This document shows positions 22,269-35,230 of a stretch of DNA of 64,000 nucleotides, one piece after another (within the stretch, counting starts at the first letter, position 1; each line of letters opens with the position of its first letter). The position numbers were made by a program, and so were the translations under genes. Under the pieces are notes generated by a model that made no database searches, was not told the origin of the DNA, and was given only the letters and a program-made list of their open reading frames with translations. Source of the stretch: Piliocolobus tephrosceles (Eukaryota > Chordata > Mammalia > Primates > Cercopithecidae); NCBI RefSeq assembly GCF_002776525.5, contig NC_045443.1, positions 43,973,484-44,037,483 on the forward strand, read 5' to 3'.

Positions 22269-23204
22269 ATGTAACAAGTAAGTTACCAATCATATTCTAT
22301 TTTGTTATAAAAGAAGCATCCCAAATCATTCGCTTGTCTTTCTCATTTAATTGTAAATTAAGAAGTGTTAGGTTTAGAAAATAGTGATTGGCTGTTAGAA
22401 CCTCCTCATGTAAAAGATATTAATAGTTCCCAAAATTTCTCTAGGGAAGGAAGATATTTTGAATACAACTGTGTTTTGCCAAAAAAATATATTTTTTCAA
22501 CTTTTGTTGTCTCAGTTCTGGTTTTGTTTATTTTCTTTTGTTTGTTTTTCTATTGCTTTCCTTTAGTGTTTCAGTGTGTTTTGTGCTCCCTACATTCCTC
22601 TTATTTAAAGTATCCTAGGCTTTCATCTTGTTTTATGATGGCTCAGACAGGGCCCTGACTCCCAGCTTATTAAGCAGGGTCCCCTCTAGGCCTTGCAGTG
22701 AAGAGAGATCTCAACAGGCCAGTGTGATTTTTGTTGAGTGTGTGCAGAAGGGGAACACAGAATTATTTGACCATTATAGTGGTCTCTTTCCTGGTGAGGA
22801 ATAGGGGGAGGAAAGAGGAGCAAAGTCAATTGACATTAGAAAGAATATATGTAAACACCTCAACACTACCTCCTTCTCCAGCCCCTCTACCTCTGAGGGT
22901 TTTTCCATTTACCTGGTGTTCCCCTGGGACCTGAGCTGAGCACCTTCATTTTCTGTGTTCTATGTTTAAGGCACATATTTAGTTTATTCTCTAACCATTT
23001 CTCTTTGTTAAAGTGTGGGTAAGTGCATTTTAACTAACTCCAGAATAAAATTAGGATAAACATGTGCCTCCCTTCCCTTCCACTTCCCAGTAACCCTTTG
23101 TAACCACTGAAAATGGGACTATAGCTTTTCTCTATTTTTCTGCCCAGGCCACTGCCCCAGCCATTCTTTTCTGAGTCCTCCACTTGTTCTACTACATATT
23201 GTTC
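22269..23204. other. Unique DNA, no gene seen
   Basis: Two short frames (22365-22658 and 22731-22934) have no domain. The sequence is T-rich near 22500-22580. No known repeat is recognised. Confidence 0.4.
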
Positions 23205-23232
23205 TCCCCTCTCTTTCTCTCTCTCTTTCTTA
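23205..23232. repeat. CT-rich low-complexity tract
   Basis: CTCTCTTTCTCTCTCTCTTTC directly before the L1M 3' end. Confidence 0.85.
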
Positions 23233-23235
23233 AAA

Positions 23236-26200
23236 TACTTATTTTTTTTAGAGCAGTTTTAGATTCACAGCAATATTAAGGGGAAGGCAGAGATTTCGCA
23301 TACACACCCACCCGAAACATGCAAAGCTCCTCCTATTATCACATCCCCTACCAGAGTGGTACGTTTACTACAAATCTACATTAGCACGTTATTATCACAG
23401 TTTACATTAATCTTCATACTTGGTGTAATTCTACAGGTTTCAAAAAATGTAAATGACATAAATCCACCATCACAGTGCCATACAGAGTATTTTCATTCTC
23501 CTAAAAATTATCTATGTTCCACCAAATCATCTCTCTCCTCCTTCAAACCCTGTCAACTGCTGATCTTTTTACTATCTCCATAGTTTTGCCTTTCCCCGAA
23601 TGTCATATAGTTAGAATTGCACAGTATGTAACTTTCAGATAGAGTTCTTTCACTCAGAAATATGCTCTAAGACTCCTCCATGTCTTTCTGTGGCTTGATA
23701 GCACGTTTCCTTTTAGTGCTAAATAAAATTACATTGGCTGAATGCATTATAGTTTACTCTCTCATTTGGCTACTAAAGAACATCTTGGTTGCTTCCAAGT
23801 CTGGCAATTATGAATAAAGTTGCTATAAACATCCATGGTGCAGGTTTTTTGGAGACCTAAGTTTTCAGCACATTTGGATAAATACCAAAGAGTGTGAATG
23901 TTGGATCGTATGTTGAGTATGTTTAGTTTTCTAAGAAACTGATAAACTGTCTTCCTAAGTGGCTGTGCCATTTTGCATTCCTACCAGCAATGAATGAGAG
24001 TTCCTGTTGCTTCAAATCCTTGTCAGCACTTGGTGTTGTCAGTGTTCTGGATTTTGATCATTCTAATAGATATATATGGATATCTCATTGTTGTTTTAAT
24101 TTGCGTTTCCTTAATGACATGATGTGGAGCATCTTTTCATGTGTTTATTTTCCATCTGAATATCTTTGTTGGTGAGCTTTCAAGATCTTTTGCTCACTAT
24201 TTATGTAGGGTTTTTTTTTTTGTAATTGTTCTTATTGTATTGGGTTTTAAGAGTTTTTTGTGTATTTGGGTGACAATTATTTATCAGATAGGACTTTCAC
24301 AAATATTTTCTCCCAGTCTGTCTCTGATCTTTTCATTTTCTTAACAATGTCTTTTGCAGAGAATAAATTTTTTAGTTTAATGAAGTTTAGCTTATCATTT
24401 AGTTTTTTCATTAATTATGTCTTTGGTGTTGTATCTAAAAAATTGTCACCAAACTCAAGAATATCTAGATTTTTTCCTATGTTATGCTCTAGGAGTTTTA
24501 TAATTTTGCATTTTACACTTAGGTTTCTGGTCTGTTTTGAGTTCATTTTTGTGAGGAGTATAAGATCTGGGTATAGATTTATTTTTATGCATGTGGACAT
24601 CCATTTGTTCCAGGATCATTTGTTGAAAAGACTGTCTTTGCTCCATTATATTGTCTTAGCTCTTTTATCAAAGATCTGTTGACTATATTCATGTGGGCCT
24701 ATCTCTGGGCTCTCTATTATGTTCCATTTACATATTGGTCAGTTCTTTCACAAAGACCACACTATCTTGATTACTGTAATGTCAGGTAGTGTCAGTCTTC
24801 TAACTTTGTTCTGCCTTCAAATTTGTGTTGACTATTTTGGATCTTTTACCCCTCAATAAAAACTTTAGAATTCGTCTGTGGATACCACAAAATAATGTCC
24901 TAGGATTTTATTTGGGATTACATTGGATCTATAGATCAAGTTTAAAAAATAACTGACATTTTTATGACATTGAATCTTCTTGTCCAGAACAGGGCATACC
25001 TCTCCATTTATTTAGTTCTTTTTTTGTTTATTTCACCAGAATTCTGTAGTTTTCCTCGGATAAATTTCACACACAAAGTTTGTTGAGGGGAGGTGCTAAT
25101 GAAAATAGTATTGTTTCTAATTTCAAATGCCACTGTTGATGGTATATGGAAAATTGATTGACTTTAATACATTAATATTGTTTCCTGCAACCTTGCTCTA
25201 ACTGATTACTTCTAAGAGTTTTGTTTCCTTTAGGGTGGTTTTTTTTGTTTTTGTTTTTGTTTTTTTGCCACTTCTGTTGGATTTTCTTCACAGACAATCA
25301 TGTTATCTGCCAACAATGAGAGTTTTATTTTTTTTCCTTTTCTCTCTGCATACATTTTATGTCCTTTGCTTGTCTTACTGCATTAGCTAGAACTTTCAGT
25401 TCAATGCTGAGAAGGAGTGGTGAAAAAGGATATCTTTGCCTTGTTTCTTAACTTAGTGGGAAAGCTTCTAGTTTTACACCATTAAGTCTGATATTATCTG
25501 TAGAATTTTTGTAGATATTGTTTATCAAGTTCGGGAAGCTCCTCTCTATTCCTAGTTTGCTGAGAGTTTTTATCACGAAAAGATGTTGGATTTGTCAAAT
25601 GTTTTTCTGTGTCTGTTGATATGATCATGTGACATTTTTTCTTCTTTAACCTATTGATGTAACAGATTAGTTGATTTTAGAATGTTGAACTAGCCTTCCA
25701 TAGCTGTGATGCATCCCACTTAATCATAGTGTACAATTGTTGAATTTGATTTGCTTATGTTTTTTAAGGATTTTTGCATTTATGTCTTTGAAATATATTA
25801 GTCTGTAGCTTGCATTCTTGTAATAATTTTGGCTTTAATATGAACTTCCTTGCTTTGAATTATACTCTGATATTGGTATAGCTACTCTCACTTTCTTTTT
25901 ATAATATTAATATTAGCATGGTATATCTTTATCTATTCATTTACTTTTAATCTGTGAACATCTTCATGTTTAAAGTGAGTTTTTGGAGACAATATATAAT
26001 ACAACACAGAGTCTGATAGTATCTGTCTTTTAATTGATGTATTCAGGCCATTAATATTCAAAATGATCATTTATATAGCTAGATTAATTCTTACCATTTT
26101 CTTACTGTTTTCTATTTATTGCCTTAATTCTTTGTTTCTTTTTAAAAAGTCTTTCTGCTTATTGTGGTTTTAACTGAGCATTTTATATGAATCCACTTTC

Positions 26201-26828
26201 TGATATGCTGCTTTCTTAGTATATGTCTTCTTTTTCTTTACTTTTTGTGGCTGCCCTAAAATCCATAACATACATTTACAACTAACCCAAGTTCATTTTC
26301 AAATAATACTATACCACTTCACAGGTAGCGTGAGTAACTTATAATAACAAAATATTCTCCCTCCCGTCCCTTATATCATTGCTCTCATTCATTTCACTTA
26401 TATATAAGCATACATATATATGATATATACATAAGCACACATAATTGAATATATTATTATTATTATTTTGAACAAACCGTTATCTGTTACATCAATTAAG
26501 AAAGAGAAAAATAAAAGTTTTTATTTTACCTTCACTCATTTCTTATCTGGTGCTCTTTCTTTCTTTATGTATATCCAAATTTCTGATGTATTTTCCTTCT
26601 TTCCAATGTACTTTAAACACTTTCAAATATTTTAAAATATTTATTTAATATTTATTATAAATAAATATAAATATCATTTATGTAGGTATTATTACATATT
26701 ATATATAAATAAATATAAACATTTGTTATATTAATCTTACAAATAAATATAAACATATTTGTTATATTTATCTTACAAATAAATGTAAACATTGTGTCTT
26801 TACTTAATATTCATTAAATACTTTAAAT
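23236..26828 (-). mobile_element. L1MB-like element, 3' part, reverse
   Basis: On the reverse strand the 3'UTR and most of ORF2 of a medium-age L1M are visible: TAGAGCAGTTTTAGATTCAC at the 3' end, GGTTGCTTCCAAGTCTGGC, GAGCATCTTTTCATGTGT, then RT-region text up to about 26620. All frames are broken. A younger L1PA interrupts it at 26829, and it resumes at 32978. Confidence 0.85.
26640..26805. repeat. AT-rich minisatellite, ~35-bp unit
   Basis: Copies of a unit starting AAATAAATATAAACAT and ending TTATCTTAC/TTAATCTTAC lie at 26707-26740, 26741-26776 and (partial) 26777-26803, after an AT-rich lead-in. It sits just beside the L1PA insertion point. Confidence 0.75.
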
Positions 26829-27042
26829 ATTTTTTTATTATTATACTTTAAGTTTTAGGGTACATGTGCACAACGTGCAGGTTTCTTACATATGTAGACA
26901 TGTGCCATGTTGGTGTGCTGCACCCAATAACTTGTCATTTACACTAAGTATATCTCCTAATGCTATCCCTCCCCTTCTCCCCATGCCACAACAGGCCCTG
27001 GTGTGTGATATTCCGCACACTGTGTCCAAGTGTTCTCACTGT

Positions 27043-30000
27043 TCAATTCCCACCTATGAGTGAGAACATGCAGTGTTTCGTTTTCTGTCCTTGCAACAGT
27101 TTGCTCAGAATGATGGCTTCCAGCTTCATCTATGTCCCTACAAAGGACATTAACTCATCCCTTTGTATGGCTGCATAGTATTCCATGATGTGTATGTACC
27201 ACGTTTTCTGAATTCAATCTATCATTGATGGACATTTGGGTTGGTTCCTAGTCTTTACTATTGTGAATAGTGCCGCAATAAACATACATGTGCATGTGTC
27301 TTTTTAGTAGCATGATTTATAATCTTTTGGGTATATACCTAGTAATGAGATGGTTGAGTCAACTGGTATTTCTAGTTCTAGATCCTGGAGGAATTGCCAC
27401 ACTGTCTTACACAAGGGTTGAAATAGTTTACAGTCCCACCAACAGTGTAAAAGTGTTCCTATTTCTCCACATCCTCTCCAGCACCTGTTGTTTCCTGACT
27501 TTTTAATTATTGGCATTCTAACTGGTGTGAGATGGTATCTCATTGTGGTTTTGATTTGTATTTTTCTGATGGTCAGTGATGATGAGCATTTTTTCATGTG
27601 TCTGTTGGCTGCATAAATGTCTTCTTTTGAGAAGTGTCTGTTCATATCCTTCGCCCACCTTTTGATGGGGTTCTTTGATTTTTTCCTGTAAATTTGTTTA
27701 AGTTCTTTGTAGATTCTGGATATTAGCCCTTTGTCAATTGAATAGATTGCAAAAATTTTCTCCCATTCTGTAGGTTACCTGTTCACTCTGAAGGTAGTTT
27801 CTTTTGCTGTGCAGAAGCTCTTTAGTTTAGTTAGATCCCATTTGTCAATTTTGGCTTTTGTTGGCATTGCTTTTGGTGTTTTAGACATGAAGTCCTTGCC
27901 CATGCCTATGTCCTGAATGGTATTGCCTAGGTTTTCTTCTAGGGCTTTTTATGGTTTTAAATCTAACATTTAGGTCTTTAATCCATCTTGAATTAATTTT
28001 TGTATAAGGAGTAAGGAAGTAGTTTCAGCTTTCTACATATGGCTAGCCAGTTTTCCCAGCACCATTTATTAAATAGGGAATCCTTTCCCCATTTCTTGTC
28101 TTTGTCAGATTGGTCAAAGATCAGATGGTTGTAGATGTGTGGTATTATTTCTGAGGGCTCTGTTCTGTTCCATTGGTCTATATCTCTGTTTTGGTACCAG
28201 TACCATGCTGTTTTGGTTACTGTAGCCTTGTAGTACAGTTTGAAGTCAGGTAGCATGATGTCTCCAGCTTGTTCTTTTGGCTTAGGATTGTCTTGGCAAT
28301 GCAGGCTCTTTTTTGGATCCATATGAACTTTAAAGTAGTTTTTTCCAATTCCATGAAGAAAGTCATTGCTAACTTGATGAGGATGGCATTGAATCTATAA
28401 ATTACCTTGGGTAGTATGGTCATTTTCACAATATTGATTCTTCCTATCCACAAGCATGGAATGTTCTTCCATTTGTTTGTGTCCTCTTTTATTTCGTTGA
28501 GCAGTGGTTTGTAATTCTCCTTGAAGAGGTCCTTCACATCCTGTGCAAATTGGATTTCTAGGTATTTTATTCTCTATGAAGCAATAGTGAATGGGAGTTC
28601 ACTCATGATTTGACTCTGTTTGTCTGTTCTCGGAATATAAGAATGCTTGTGATTTTTGCTCATTGATTTTTGTATCCTGATACTTTGCTGAAGTTGCTTG
28701 TCAGCTTAAGGAGATTTTGGCTGAGATGATGGGGTTTTCTAAATATTCAGTCATGTCATTTGCAAACAAGGACAATTTGACTTCCTCTTTTCCTAATTGA
28801 ATACCCTTTATTTCTTTCTCCTGCCCAATTGCCTTGGCCAGAACTTCCAACACCATGTTGAGTAGGAGTGGTGAGAGAGGGCATCCCTGTCTTGTGCCAG
28901 TTTTCAAAGGGAATGCTTCTAGTTTTTGCCCATTCAGTATGATATTGGCTGTGGGTTTGTCATAAATAGCTCTTATTATTTTGAGATACATCCCATCAAT
29001 ACCTAGTTTATTGAGAGTTTTTAGCATGAAGGCTGCTGCATTTTGTCAAAGGCCTTTTCTGCATCTATTGAGATAATCTTTGGTTCTGTTTATATGTTGG
29101 ATTACGTTTATTGATTTGCCTATGTTGAACCAGCCTTGCATCCCAGGGATGAAGCCAACTTGATCGTGGTGGATAAGCTTGTTGATGTGCTGCTGGATTC
29201 AGGTTACCAGTATTTTATTGAGGATTTTTGCATCGATGTTCATCAGGAATATTGGTCTAAAATTCTCTTTTTTTGTTGTGTCTCTAACAAACTTTGGTAT
29301 CAGGATGATGCTGGCCTGATAAAATTAGTTAGGGAGGATTCCCTCTTTTTCTCTTGATTGGAATAGTTTCAGAAGGAATGGTACCAGCTCCTCTTTGTAC
29401 CTCTGGTAGAATTCGGCTGTGAATTCATTTGAACCTGGACTTTTCTGGTTGGTAGGCTATTAATTATTGTCTCAATTTCAGAGCCTGTTATTGGTCTGTT
29501 CAGGGATTCAGCTTCTTCTGGGTTTAGTCTTGGGAGAGTGTATGTGTCCAGGAATTTATCCGTTTCTTCTAGATTTTCTAGTTTATTTGCATAGAGGTGT
29601 TTATAGTATTCTTTGATGGTAGTTTGTATCTCTGTGGGATCAGTGGTGATATCCCATTTATCATTTTTTATTGCATCTATTTGATTCTTCTCTCTTTTCT
29701 TCTTTATTAATCTTGCTAGTGGTCTATCAATTTTGTTGATCTTTTCAAAATATCAGTTCCTGAATTCATTGATTTTTTGAAGGGTTTTTTGTGTCTCTAT
29801 CTCCTTCAGTTCTGCTCTGATCTTAGTTATTTCTTGCCTTCTGCTAGCTTTTGAATGTGTTTGCCCTTGCTTCTCTAGTTCTTTTAATTGTGATGTTAGG
29901 GTGTCAGTTTTAGATCTTTCCTGCTTTCTCTTGTGGACATTTAGTGCTATAAATTTCCCTCTACATACTGCTTTAAATGTGTCCCAGAGATCCTGGTATA

Positions 30001-30853
30001 TTGTGTCTTTGTTCTCATTGGTTTCAAAGAACATCTTTATTTCTGCCTTCATTTCCTTATGTACACAGTAGTCATTCAGGAGCAGGTTGTTCAGTTTCCA
30101 TGTATTTGAGTAGTTTTGAGTGAGTTTCTTAATGCTGAGTTCTAGTTTGATTGCACTGTAGTCTGAGAGACAGTTTGTTATAACTTCTGTTCTTTTACAT
30201 TTGCTGAGGAGTTCTTTACTTTCAACTATGGGGTCAATTTTGGAATAAGTGTGATGTGGTGCTGAGAAGAATGTATATTCTGTTGATTTGGGGTGGAGAG
30301 TTCTGTAGATGACTATTAGGTCTGCTTGGTGCAGAGCTGAGGATTAACAAGGATTCCTGGATATCCTTGTTAACTTTCTGTCCCATGGATCTGTCTAATG
30401 TTGAGAGAGGGGTGCTAAAATCTCCCATTATTATTGTGTGGGAGTCTAAGTCTCTTCGTACATCTCTAAGGACTTGCTTTATGAATCTGGGTGCTCCTGC
30501 ATTGGGTGCATATATATTTAGGAGAGTTAGCTCTTCTTGTTGAATTGATCCCTTTATCATTATGTCATGACCTTCTTTGTCTCTTCTGATCTTTGTTGGT
30601 TTAAAGTCTGTTTTATCAGAGACTAGAATTGCAAACCCTGCTTTTTTTGTTTTCCATTTGCTTGGTAGATCTTCCTCTATCCCTTTATTTTGAGCCCATG
30701 TGTGTCTCTGCATGTGAGATGGGTCTCCTGAATACAGCACACTGATGAGTCTTGACTCTTTATCTAATTTGCCAGTCTGTGTCTTTTAATTGGAGCATTT
30801 AACCCATTTACATTTAAGGTTAATATTGTTATGTGTGAATTTGATCCTGTCAT
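27043..30853 (-). pseudogene. L1 ORF2 remnant (endonuclease-reverse transcriptase)
   Basis: The start ATG (codon complement at 30851-30853) begins the usual ORF2 N-terminus, and the frame ends SLIGGN-stop at 27043-27045. Open pieces include part of the endonuclease (30234-30740), the RT palm (28701-29027) with QGCPLSPLLLN, and the cysteine-rich C-terminus (27304-27645) with CWRGCGEIGTLLHCWWDC. The catalytic FADD box reads FAND (second Asp codon at 28758-28760 is now Asn). Many frameshifts and stops separate these pieces. It has no function as a protein. Confidence 0.9.
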
Positions 30854-30916
30854 CATGATGTTAGCTGGTTATTTTGCTCATTAGTTGATGCAGTTTCTTC
30901 CTAGCATTGATGGTCT

Positions 30917-31942
30917 TTACAATTTGGCATGTTTTTGCAGTGGCTGGTATCAGTTGTTCTTTTCCATGTTTAGTGCTTCCTTCAGGAGCTCTTGTAAGGC
31001 AGGCCTGGTGGTGACAAAATCTCTCAGCATTTGCTTGTCTGTAAAGGATTTTATTTCTTCTTCACTTATGAAGCTTAGTTTGGCTGGATATGAAATTCTG
31101 GGTTGAAAATTCTTTTTTTTAAGAATGTTGAATATTGGCCCCCACTCTCTTCTGGCTTGGAGAGTTTCTGCCGAGAGATCTGCTATTTTTCTGATGGGCT
31201 TCCCTTTGTGGGTAACCCGACCTTTCTCTCTGGCTGCCCTTAACATTTTTTCCTTGATTTCAACTTTGGTGAATCTGACAATTATGTATCTTGGAGTTGC
31301 TCTTCTTGAGGAGTATCTTTGTGGCATTCTCTGTATTTCCTGAATTTGAATGTTAGCCTGCCTTGCTAGATTGGGGAAGTTCTCCTGGATATCCTGAAGA
31401 GAGTTTTCCAACTTGGTTCCATTCTCCTCGTCACTTTCTGGTACACCAGTCAGATGTAGATTTGGTCTTTTCACATAGTCCCATATTTCTTGGAGGCTTT
31501 GTTCATTTCCTTTTACTCTTTTTTCTCTAAACTTCTCTTCTTGCTTCATTTCATTCATTTGATCTTCAATCACTGATACCCTTTCTTCCAGTTGATCAAA
31601 TCAGCTACTGTAGCTTGTGCATGTGTCAGGTACTTCTCGTGCCATGGTTTTCAGCTCCATCAGGTCATTTAAGGTCTTCTCTACACTCTTTATTGTAGCT
31701 AGCCATTCACCCAATCTTTTTTCAAGGTTTTTAGCTTCTTTGTGATTGGTTCAAGCATCCTCCTTTAGCTTGGAGAAGTTTGTTGTTACCGATCTTCTGA
31801 AGTCTTCTTCTCTCAACTCATTAAAGTCATTCTCCATCCAGTTTTGTTCCATTGCTGGTAAGGAGCTGCCTTCCTTTGCAGGAGAAGAGGCACTCTGATT
31901 TTTAGAACTTTCAGCTTTTCTGCTCTGGTTTCTCCCCATCAT
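30917..31942 (-). pseudogene. L1 ORF1 remnant (ORF1p RNA chaperone)
   Basis: The N-terminus (MGRNQ..., start at 31942) is followed by a stop after about 63 codons. A 207-codon open piece (30950-31573) keeps the C-terminal half of the coiled coil, the RRM-like domain (QEIWDYVKRPNLHLTGVPES) and the C-terminal domain (RRATPRYIIVRFTKVEIKEK). The last residues are lost to a stop after MEKNN. The full protein would be about 340 residues, the usual size. Confidence 0.9.
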
Positions 31943-32977
31943 TGTGGTTTTATCTACCTTTGGTCTTTGATGATGGTGATGTACAGATGGGGTTTTGGTG
32001 TGGATGTCCTTTTTGTTTGTTAGTTTTCCTTCTAACAGTCAGGACCCTCAGCTGCAGGTCTGTTGGAGTTTACTGGAGTTCCACTCCAGACCCCGTTTGC
32101 CTGGGTATCACCAGTGGAGGCTGCAGAACTGCAAATATTGCAGAATGGCAAATGTTGCTGCTTGATCGTTCCTCTGGAAGCTTTGTCCCAGAGGGGCACC
32201 CAGCAGTATGAGGTGTCAGTCAGCCCCCACTGGAGGTGCCTCCCAGTTAGGCTACTTGGGGGTCATGGACTCACTTGAGGAGGCAGTCAGTCCATTCTCA
32301 GATCTCAAACTCCATGCTGGGAGGACCACTACTCTCTTCAAAGCTGTCAGACAGGGACACTTCAGTCTGCAGAAGTTTCTGCAGCTATGCCCTGCCCCCA
32401 GAGGTGGAGTCTACAGAGGCAGGCAGGCCTCCTCGAGCTGCGTAGACTCCACTCAGTTCGAGCTTCCCAGCTGCTTTGTTTACCTACTCAAGCCTCAACA
32501 GTAGCGGGAGCCCCTCCCCCAGCCTCGCTGCCACCTTACAGTTTAATCTCAGACTGCTGTGCTAGCCGTGAGCAAGGTTCCATGGGCATAGGACACTCCA
32601 AGCCAGACACGAGATATAATCTCCTGGTGTGCCATTTGCTAAGACCATTGGAAAAGCATAGTATTAGGGTGGGAGTGACCCAATTTTCTAGGTGCCCTCT
32701 GTCACGGCTTCCCTTGGCTAGGAAAGGGAATTCTCTGACCCCTTGTGCTTCCCAGGTGAGGTGATGTCTTGCCCTGCTTCAGCTCATGGTCCATGGGCTG
32801 CACCCATTGTCCTGCACCCACTGTTCTGCACCCACTGTCCAACCAGCCCTAGTGTGATGAACCCAGTACCTCAGTTGAAAATGCAGAAATCACCCATCTT
32901 CTGTGTCGCTCGCGCTGGGAGCTGTAGACTGGAGCTGTTCCTTTGCAGCCATCTTGGAACTTCCAGACGGGTTTCCG
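31943..32977 (-). promoter_or_regulatory. L1 5'UTR (internal promoter region)
   Basis: About 1.03 kb ahead of ORF1. Its reverse-strand start contains CCAAGATGGC, the usual YY1-site core of the L1 promoter. Several CpGs of the young promoter have decayed (for example GTCGCTCGCGCTGGG kept, others lost). Related sequence recurs alone at 47850-48262. Confidence 0.75.
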
Positions 32978-33420
32978 TACTTTAAATTATTTCACTTCAC
33001 TCTCTTCTTGTTTGCAAGGAGAAGTTGCTATATTTCTTGTCTTTTATCATCTACACATAAAGTATTTTGTTTCCTCTTGCTTCTTTCAGGATTTTTTTTA
33101 ACCTTTGATTTTTTTTGCAGTTTGAATATGACATGCCTCAGTGTTGAGTTTTTTGTTTGTTTGTTCGTGGCATTTACCCTGCTTGGTGTTCTCTGAGTTT
33201 CCTCAATCTGTGGTTCAGTATCTGACATTAATTTGAAAAAATCTCAGTCATTATTACTTGAATATTTCTTCCATTCCTTTCTCTCTTTTTCTCTTTCTGG
33301 TATTCCCATTATGCATATGTTACCCCTTTTATAGTTGTCCTACAGTTCTTGAATATTCTCTGCTGTTGTTTTTTTTTTTTTTTCTTTCTTTGTTCTCTTT
33401 GCTTTTTAGTCGTTCTTTAG
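32978..33420 (-). mobile_element. L1MB-like element, continuation after L1PA
   Basis: TCTTTTATCATCTACACATA, TTTCCTCTTGCTTCTTTCAGG and GGTATTCCCATTATGCATATG are L1M text in the same reverse orientation as 23236-26828. This shows that the L1PA landed inside one older element. The end near 33420 is approximate. Confidence 0.7.
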
Positions 33421-34085
33421 ATGGAATGGTGACTTCTAAGTTCCTTACACTCAGAGCCAAACCAAGAAGTCTTGTTTCTTTCTTGACCCTTCAACAAAGC
33501 TCCTTTATATTGAGTGCACACCGGATTTTTTGGAGTGCTGAGTCAAACCTGGCTTTTTTCTTTTAAAAGATCACAATTGAACTTACTCAGCTTGTGGTGG
33601 TTTGTACAGGCTTGATTTGATATTTGACTCTTAAGCACCTTCATTCTCTTCCATGAAGTGGAAAGGAAAAGATTAACAAGGAAGAGAGTTTAATGTCACG
33701 TTGCCAGTCACTGTCAGTGACCTCACTCAATAGTGTGGGACTTTTAACATCCTGGATGGCTCAGGACAAAGTCCAGGACAATCCCTTGCACTAAAGTGCC
33801 CTCTGCATTTCTGGCGTGCCTATATTCTTCCAGCGATTGACGGGCCCAGATTATTCCTTCTTTTTAAAACATATCTCCTATAGGCATACTCAACCTAACA
33901 TGAAACCAAGCATTCATTTGGAAACCAAAAGATTCCACTATTTTTTTTTTTTTTTCCATACAAAGTAGAGTGACTTGCAACATTTTCTTGGTAAAATTTT
34001 TCTCTCAAGTTGTCTGTTGCAAAAACCCAGGTGAGATGTCGTTAATAGCTTTCTTCAGAAAATGCTGCCACCCTAATTATCAAAT
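33421..34085. other. Unique DNA, no gene seen
   Basis: No exon or known repeat is recognised. T-runs occur near 33370 and 33943. Confidence 0.4.
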
Positions 34086-34545
34086 GCCTTAAAAATATGT
34101 ACATGCTTTGGACCAGCATTTTTATATCCAGTAATTGACCAAAAGAAAATTTTAATCCTAAGGAAAACAGATACTAAGCTGAAGATGTTTATGATAGTGC
34201 TGTTTATTGAAAACAGCCCAACTGCTAAATGTAGAAAATGGTTAAGTCTATGGTACCTTTATACACAGAAATTCTATGCCATCTTTAAAAATGATGTTGT
34301 AAAATAACGTTTATTTACCAGAAAATATATCACGAGAAAATTTTAAGTGCAAGGACATAAACACCTGTATGGAGTATGTACAATATGTTCCCATCTTTGG
34401 AAAGTATATACATATATGCCTAGAAAAACATCCAGAAACCTATTAGACAAATGTCAACTGTGGTTAATTATTGGGTAGTGAAATTGAGTTTTAATTTTCT
34501 TGTAGTTCTGAATTTGTGCTTATTTTACAAAAAATGAACAGTAAT
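34086..34545 (+). mobile_element. L1ME/HAL1-like 3' portion
   Basis: The order CTTTGGACCAGCATTTTTAT, CCTAAGGAAAACAGATA, GTGCTGTTTATTGAAAACAGC, TAAAAATGATGTTGTAAAAT and GTGGTTAATTATTGGGTAGTG matches the 3' region of old L1ME or HAL1 elements. Confidence 0.65.
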
Positions 34546-35215
34546 TAGAAATTTTTAAAGACTTTTGGAAAATCTTTTGGAAAAAAATTATTGCTGCTCT
34601 TGTGAGAACCATCAACAGATATTGTTTCAGTCCTTTTGCTCTGAGAAGTATGCAAGGTATGGTCATAGAAACTATGTGGGCAATGAAAAAGTGCACATGA
34701 AGGTTATTCAAAGGGTTGGAATGTATAAGGCACCAGCATAACCTTGCCACAAACAGGTTTACTCTTATGAAACAAATATATCTAGGTGGGTTACTCTTTT
34801 ACTAAATATTTTCCTATTGACACAGCTTTACTCGCCAACGTTTAACTGCTTTGTGTAATTTGCATTAAGCACTATAACATTATGCTACACAATTCTTCAA
34901 CCCATAACAAGACTTGAACCTGCAATAATGTCTTTCCCAAGGAAGATGACATAGGATTTTTGTACAGGTACCTCCACAGAGCATGGTGGTTAAGGAGGTT
35001 CTGTCACAGGCTCTGAGCATGTGTAGAAATTAGGAGGCAAACCCTAGGTCATGATGGAAGTATGCCTCCAGCAGAATAGAGAAGGGTCGTTATGGCCTTC
35101 AACTGCAGACATTAACAAGTGTCTCCTAACCTGCTTCTTTCCTGGCATGTGGGAACAGAACCTTGATGATCTGGATTCAAGTCAAGCCTCTTGAATGTTA
35201 AATATGTAAGCATGT
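34546..35215. other. Unique DNA, no gene seen
   Basis: No repeat or exon is recognised. Confidence 0.4.
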
Positions 35216-35230
35216 AAAAATCTGGAATTC

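Larger units (their letters stand above)
26829..32977 (-). mobile_element. Full-length L1PA-type LINE-1, decayed
   Basis: A 6.15-kb element with 3'UTR (26829-27042), ORF2 (27043-30853), a short spacer, ORF1 (30917-31942) and a 5'UTR of about 1035 bp. The TSD TACTTTAAAT lies at 26819-26828 and 32978-32987. A full-length insertion is rare, since most L1 copies are 5'-truncated. Both ORFs hold many stops, so it cannot move. ORF1 resembles the L1PA6-L1PA10 age range more than younger types. It inserted into the L1MB-like element around it. Confidence 0.92.

Noticed and set aside
24260..24682. 140-codon plus-strand open frame
   Set aside because: It lies antisense to the decayed L1MB-like ORF2 and reads as T-rich antisense noise.
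32387..32764. 125-codon plus-strand open frame
   Set aside because: It is antisense to the L1 5'UTR; no independent gene signal.
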